A stretch of 64,000 nucleotides of DNA. Origin: a virus. Below the pieces are notes generated by a model. That model was not told the DNA's origin and searched no databases. It was given only the letters and a program-made list of their open reading frames with translations. The stretch spans positions 48,402 through 112,401 of the IMG/VR virus record IMGVR_UViG_3300025141_000036; one strand, 5' to 3'. Shown piece after piece: positions 61,374-64,000 of the stretch (positions within the stretch are counted from its first letter, which is position 1; the number at the start of each line of letters is the position of its first letter). The translations under genes and the position numbers were made by a program.

Positions 61374-61558
61374 ATTACCTCCAAGTCTACGTTCTCGAAC
61401 CAACCTCTATCTCCATCGCCCCAGTGAATGTAACTGGAGGTAAATGTGTAGTGGTTCGGTCTGCTTTCACATGTTCCGATGCGCACAACTATCCCAACGT
61501 CTGTTTCGCTGGGGTGTCTCCAGACAACTAGATCACCTACTTCTATTCTATTCTTCAT
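61364..61558 (-). CDS. GDLV-family small protein
   Basis: 64 residues, MKNRIEVGDLVVWRHPSET with a 3-residue extension. Core SYIHWGDGDRGWFEN, end LEVICK. A full family match. The tail codons overlap ATGCAAGTAG. Confidence 0.85.
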   Translation of the reverse strand: MKNRIEVGDLVVWRHPSETDVGIVVRIGTCESRPNHYTFTSSYIHWGDGDRGWFENVDLEVICK

Positions 61559-61727
61559 TTATCACCACCAGATCCTCGACATAACAGATCCCTATCGTTC
61601 CCTTGCTTGCCCACATAACTCTTGCTTGCGCTTGCCTCCCTGAATATGGGGCAACGTGCTCAACCACAACACCTACGGTGTTTTCCCAGCCGAAGCGGGT
61701 TAGTCTTACCAAATCACCTACTTTCAT
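61548..61727 (-). CDS. GDLV-family small protein
   Basis: 59 residues: MKVGDLVRLTRFGWENTVG, VVVEHVAPYSG, core ARVMWASKGTIGIC, end VVINEE. Its stop lies inside the next gene start. Not found by length-limited callers. Confidence 0.85.
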   Translation of the reverse strand: MKVGDLVRLTRFGWENTVGVVVEHVAPYSGRQAQARVMWASKGTIGICYVEDLVVINEE

Positions 61728-61728
61728 G

Positions 61729-62091
61729 TCAGTATCCTACCTGTATTTCGCGCTTGACATGAATGTCGCTACCATACCAATCGCCACGTTCCACAACATC
61801 GTCATTCTGTTCGCCAATGCGAACGAACCGATACCCATTTTGCGTTTCTTCTTTCTCGTCCATAGCGTTGAAGAACTTCTCGAACATTTCAACGTCTATG
61901 TAAGATGAATACCACTTGACGCTATCGACTGTAAAGAGCCAATGCCCATCACCTTGATAGTCTTTATCTAAGTGGAAGTCAGACATATCTCCGAAGATAT
62001 GAGCCATGAGTTCAGTTGTATTAAGAAAGGTGAGGAACTCACCTTGTAAGTCTTTGTGTATTGCTATTGCAACATCTGATCTGTATCCCAT
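61729..62091 (-). CDS. MGYRSDVA-family small protein
   Basis: 120 residues. The start MGYRSDVAIAIHKDLQGEFL is a conserved signature of a phage/plasmid protein family of unknown function. The middle is aspartate- and aromatic-rich (DKDYQGDGHWLFTVDSVKWYSSY) and the end charged (VVERGDWYGSDIHV). It starts the unit behind the 62123-62150 promoter. Confidence 0.85.
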   Translation of the reverse strand: MGYRSDVAIAIHKDLQGEFLTFLNTTELMAHIFGDMSDFHLDKDYQGDGHWLFTVDSVKWYSSYIDVEMFEKFFNAMDEKEETQNGYRFVRIGEQNDDVVERGDWYGSDIHVKREIQVGY

Positions 62092-62122
62092 TGGACACCT
62101 CCATTTGTTTTGGTTATACTAT

Positions 62123-62150
62123 ATTCTATCCGATCGACAGAAAAAAGCAA
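62123..62150 (-). promoter_or_regulatory. Promoter-leader cassette, class B
   Basis: Minus-strand TTGCTT (62150-62145), 16-base spacer ending ATCGGA, TAGAAT (62128-62123), and TATAGTATAACCAAAACAAATGGAGG leader. Confidence 0.8.
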
Positions 62151-62152
62151 GG

Positions 62153-62344
62153 TCATTTTTTGTCCGTTTTTACTTTTTTTAACTCTATCTCTGCTATGTC
62201 TTGTTGTCTGCCGCCAGCCCACTGGACTTTGTACCACATGTGACCGTTGTATTTGTAACGATAGGTCACAATCCCCACCAATGCTTGATAGAGAAGGTCG
62301 TACCTGAATTCGACGAGATCGCCGACTTCAAACTTAGCGCGCAT
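62153..62344 (-). CDS. GDLV-family small protein
   Basis: 63 residues: MRAKFEVGDLVEFRYDLLYQ, LVGIVTYRYKYNG, core YKVQWAGGRQQDIAE, and a lysine-rich end. The stop is inside the next promoter's -35 neighbourhood. Four-residue N-terminal extension. Confidence 0.82.
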   Translation of the reverse strand: MRAKFEVGDLVEFRYDLLYQALVGIVTYRYKYNGHMWYKVQWAGGRQQDIAEIELKKVKTDKK

Positions 62345-62516
62345 TATGCACTACCATTATCTCGACTCCATAAAGACCACGGGTGATCGTTCCATCGCCC
62401 CACACCACCTCATAGCGACGATCTCGCTGCCCGATGCGAGAAGCCTCCCTGATGATGCCGATACGACCATAATCCGTGTATCCTGTCCACATAACTAAAT
62501 CACCTACTTTCATCAT
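62334..62516 (-). CDS. GDLV-family small protein
   Basis: 60 residues, MMKVGDLVMWTGYTDYGRIG. Core YEVVWGDGTITRGLY, end IMVVHNAR. The tail HNAR is encoded by the next start ATGCGCGCTAAG. Confidence 0.85.
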   Translation of the reverse strand: MMKVGDLVMWTGYTDYGRIGIIREASRIGQRDRRYEVVWGDGTITRGLYGVEIMVVHNAR

Positions 62517-62685
62517 TCACCGCCATAAGTTCAAGATGATGGATCTCTTCCCCAAAGACACCATCGCTCCACTGGACATCATACCACTTTGTGTGTATTG
62601 TATTGGGGTAAACTTTCGCTATCACCCCAATTTGTCCGTGGTCTTGGTCTTTACCGATCCACATAACTAAATCTCCTACTTTCAT
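62500..62685 (-). CDS. GDLV-family small protein
   Basis: 61 residues: MKVGDLVMWIGKDQDHGQIG, VIAKVYPNT, core WYDVQWSDGVFGEEI, end LMAVNDESR. It is most like the preceding copy (VGDLVMW), an adjacent recent duplication. The DESR tail comes from the overlap with ATGATGAAAGTAGGTGA. Confidence 0.85.
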   Translation of the reverse strand: MKVGDLVMWIGKDQDHGQIGVIAKVYPNTIHTKWYDVQWSDGVFGEEIHHLELMAVNDESR

Positions 62686-62858
62686 ATTGCCTCCAGTTCA
62701 TCAGTCCAATAAAGACCTGCGCCCATTCCATCGAGCCAATGGACTGTGACCATAGTGTATTTCTCGCCTTGTGTGTATTCTCTCGACCTATTATCAATCA
62801 CAATCCCGATCCCTTCGTAGTGATCGTTCTCGTGGATAACTAAAGTTCCTATTTTCAT
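62682..62858 (-). CDS. GDLV-family small protein (GTLV variant)
   Basis: 58 residues: MKIGTLVIHENDHYEGIGIV, core VTVHWLDGMGAGLY, end LEAI. T replaces D as in the 54083-54253 copy. ATGA joint of 4 bases. Confidence 0.85.
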   Translation of the reverse strand: MKIGTLVIHENDHYEGIGIVIDNRSREYTQGEKYTMVTVHWLDGMGAGLYWTDELEAI

Positions 62859-62867
62859 TGTGACCTC

Positions 62868-63125
62868 CTATAGTCCATAGCGTTCTAGGACTTTGAGATC
62901 CCCTGGTTCTACTTCCTGACGGGAATAGATCGAGTAATGTCGATAATCATAGCTACTTTCATAGACGAAGACCTCCACTTCAACCCAATCTTTTTTGGGG
63001 TGTCCTGTGAAGTCCACAAGAATGTCGAGATCGGTTGGTTCCGCGCCAGTCGTTGGAAATAGCCACCTGTCATAGTATTCATGCTCCCCATCACGGGTCA
63101 TGATTGTGAATAGATAATGTTTCAT
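62868..63125 (-). CDS. Small hypothetical protein
   Basis: 85 residues: MKHYLFTIMTRDGEHEYYDR, ILVDFTGHPKKDWVEVEVFV and VEPGDLKVLERYGL. Alpha-beta with acidic and aromatic residues; no motif. GAGG ribosome site. First gene behind the promoter at 63159-63186. Confidence 0.7.
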   Translation of the reverse strand: MKHYLFTIMTRDGEHEYYDRWLFPTTGAEPTDLDILVDFTGHPKKDWVEVEVFVYESSYDYRHYSIYSRQEVEPGDLKVLERYGL

Positions 63126-63158
63126 GTTGACCTCCTTGGTCGTTTGGGTTATGTTAGT

Positions 63159-63186
63159 AATGTATCACGGTCATTAAATAAATCAA
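63159..63186 (-). promoter_or_regulatory. Promoter-leader cassette, class B
   Basis: Minus-strand TTGATT (63186-63181), 16-base spacer, TACATT (63164-63159), then AACATAACCCAAACGACCAAGGAGG. The -10 is followed by the same AACCCAAAC leader. Confidence 0.75.
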
Positions 63187-63413
63187 GGACAAATTATGTC
63201 CATGTATTTTTTATACAGCCTGGTGCTCCATTGGAAAGCCTCTATCTTATGGTGAGACATGCTCTCACCATCTTCATAATAGGTTGTGTCTCCATCATTC
63301 CAATAGACTTCCCATGCAGTGCCGTCTTCGTGTTCTTTGCCTTCGGCACAAACAACCCCGACGAACATCCCACTGCTGTCTAGCACTATGTCTCCGATCT
63401 CAAATCTTGTCAT
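63183..63413 (-). CDS. GDLV-family small protein
   Basis: 76 residues from the ATG at 63413 with GAGGTC upstream. MTRFEIGDIVLDSSGMFVG, VVCAEGKEHED, core WEVYWNDGDTTYYED, then an extra helix FQWSTRLYKKYMD past the usual end. It is the rightmost family copy in the window. Confidence 0.82.
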   Translation of the reverse strand: MTRFEIGDIVLDSSGMFVGVVCAEGKEHEDGTAWEVYWNDGDTTYYEDGESMSHHKIEAFQWSTRLYKKYMDIICP

Positions 63414-63660
63414 TGCGACCTCCACTATCTCTATACGAGAAAATGTCGGGGTTGCGGTCTTGGATCTCCTGGATGGCTCGTAAGGTTTGCTGGTAGCTTT
63501 CTTTATATTCGTCAAGCGGGTTCATTTCGTAGGCAACTTGTAGCTCATAGGCTCGTTCCTTCACAACCGCCAAGATCAGTATGTCTACTTGCTCATGTAT
63601 GGTGGGATCTCTTCCTAGGATCCCTCTCAATTCATTATTCATCTTTTTAATCGCGCTCAT
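63400..63660 (-). CDS. Small helical protein
   Basis: 86 residues: MSAIKKMNNELRGILGRDPT, DILILAVVKERAYELQVAYE, YQQTLRAIQEIQDRNPD. All helical with a basic tail. No family recognised. It overlaps both neighbours by 14 bases. Confidence 0.7.
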   Translation of the reverse strand: MSAIKKMNNELRGILGRDPTIHEQVDILILAVVKERAYELQVAYEMNPLDEYKESYQQTLRAIQEIQDRNPDIFSYRDSGGRNDKI

Positions 63661-63892
63661 GGCTATCTCCTTTTATTTCTTTGCATTTGTAAGCGAGAGA
63701 TTGATCCATAAGGAAACTCTCATTCTTAATTATATCGTGGAAACGATAGTTGTTTATCACAACTCCATCGTCACGATTGATTGTCTCTATGCCTATAAAT
63801 AGAAGCATGTCCCAGCCACGATCCCATGAGTTGTTGTCATGGTTCCACTGGTTTGTTCTCCACTGGCAACTGTATAATAATCCTGGTGTCAT
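63647..63892 (-). CDS. Small hypothetical protein
   Basis: 81 residues from the ATG at 63892. MTPGLLYSCQWRTNQWNHDN, RGWDMLLFIGIETINRDDGV, with repeated tryptophans and asparagines and a lysine-rich end. No family recognised. It is the rightmost gene whose promoter (63923-63951) is visible. Confidence 0.7.
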   Translation of the reverse strand: MTPGLLYSCQWRTNQWNHDNNSWDRGWDMLLFIGIETINRDDGVVINNYRFHDIIKNESFLMDQSLAYKCKEIKGDSHERD

Positions 63893-63922
63893 ATTGTCCT
63901 CCACAGTTTTGGGTTATACTAT

Positions 63923-63951
63923 ATTGTATCCCGTTGTGGTTCAGTTGTCAA
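63923..63951 (-). promoter_or_regulatory. Promoter-leader cassette
   Basis: Minus-strand TTGACA (63951-63946), 17-base spacer, TACAAT (63928-63923), then ATAGTATAACCCAAAACTGTGGAGG. It shares features of both promoter classes, including the TACAAT -10 of class B. Confidence 0.8.
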
Positions 63952-64000
63952 ATCTTTTCTGTTGCTTTTCTCTTCATGCGCGTTTCCTTATTATGGTCAC
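63952..64000. other. Window edge, no gene visible
   Basis: The last 49 bases are AT-rich sequence upstream of the promoter. Minus-strand GTGACCATAATAAGGAAACG at the edge could be the 3' end of another gene but is too short to judge. Confidence 0.3.

Noticed and set aside
1-64000. tRNA genes
   Set aside because: No cloverleaf or conserved T-arm sequence was recognised by eye in the intergenic spaces; a covariance-model scan would be decisive.

Overview
The window looks like about 64 kb of a large lytic tailed phage (Caudoviricetes, probably a marine T4-like myovirus). Every convincing gene lies on the minus strand, genes are packed with 1-30 base overlaps, and no ribosomal, tRNA or host housekeeping block is seen. 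Phage signatures are a T4 gp55-like late sigma factor, a PIN-PhoH ATPase, cell-wall lysins, an HNH nuclease, a Cas4-like nuclease, and many small early-type proteins. The host is not determinable. A Hydin/VWA lipoprotein, a membrane metzincin and a small secreted protein recall Gram-negative (possibly deltaproteobacterial) envelopes, but this is weak inference. Transcription runs right to left.

Left part (1-43 kb, AT-richer). 1-3.5 kb: three lysin-like proteins sharing one N-terminal domain with different C-terminal domains. 3.5-5.3 kb: sigma factor and small conserved phage genes. 5.3-20.4 kb: a sugar/glycan cassette behind two consensus sigma70-type promoters, with epimerase, sugar dehydrogenase, AroE-like protein, two-subunit transketolase, GmhA-like isomerase, nucleotidyltransferase-kinase fusion, cupin, HAD phosphatase, C-methyltransferase-like enzyme, formyltransferase, SGNH hydrolase and several glycosyltransferases. 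20.4-24.7 kb: PiT-type phosphate permease, Cas4-like nuclease, HExxH protein, fatty-acid-hydroxylase-like membrane protein and PhoH. 24.7-43 kb: large acidic proteins, several with a recurrent basic-amphipathic N-terminal leader ending in an E-rich site, plus cytidylyltransferase, HNH, eukaryotic-type phosphomannomutase, HAD-Nudix fusion, glyoxalase-fold protein, two further metalloproteases, VWA lipoprotein and a thermonuclease-like protein.

Right part (43-64 kb, more GC-rich). After a gene-poor stretch (44.6-45.3 kb) with three 19-bp direct repeats and a terminator comes an early-type region. Its main feature is an array of about 43 stand-alone paralogs of 47-91 residues (M-x-[VI]-GDLV ... 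G-I-[VI] ... V-x-W-x-x-G ... L-E-V-I), probably a small SH3-like barrel. Two more copies lie at 31.2-31.6 kb. Neighbours overlap so that the conserved start of one gene encodes the last residues of the gene before it. The array is interrupted by other small genes, a MoxR-type AAA+ ATPase with its VWA/metallopeptidase partner, and two paralogous proteins with paired CCHC zinc knuckles. At least fifteen similar promoter-leader units restart transcription along the region.

The sugar genes could form a self-contained route: transketolase makes sedoheptulose-7-phosphate, the GmhA-like isomerase takes it to heptose, kinase/nucleotidyltransferase domains activate it, and glycosyltransferases place it on virion or host surface glycans. 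All functions are inferred from motifs read by eye; no database search was possible.
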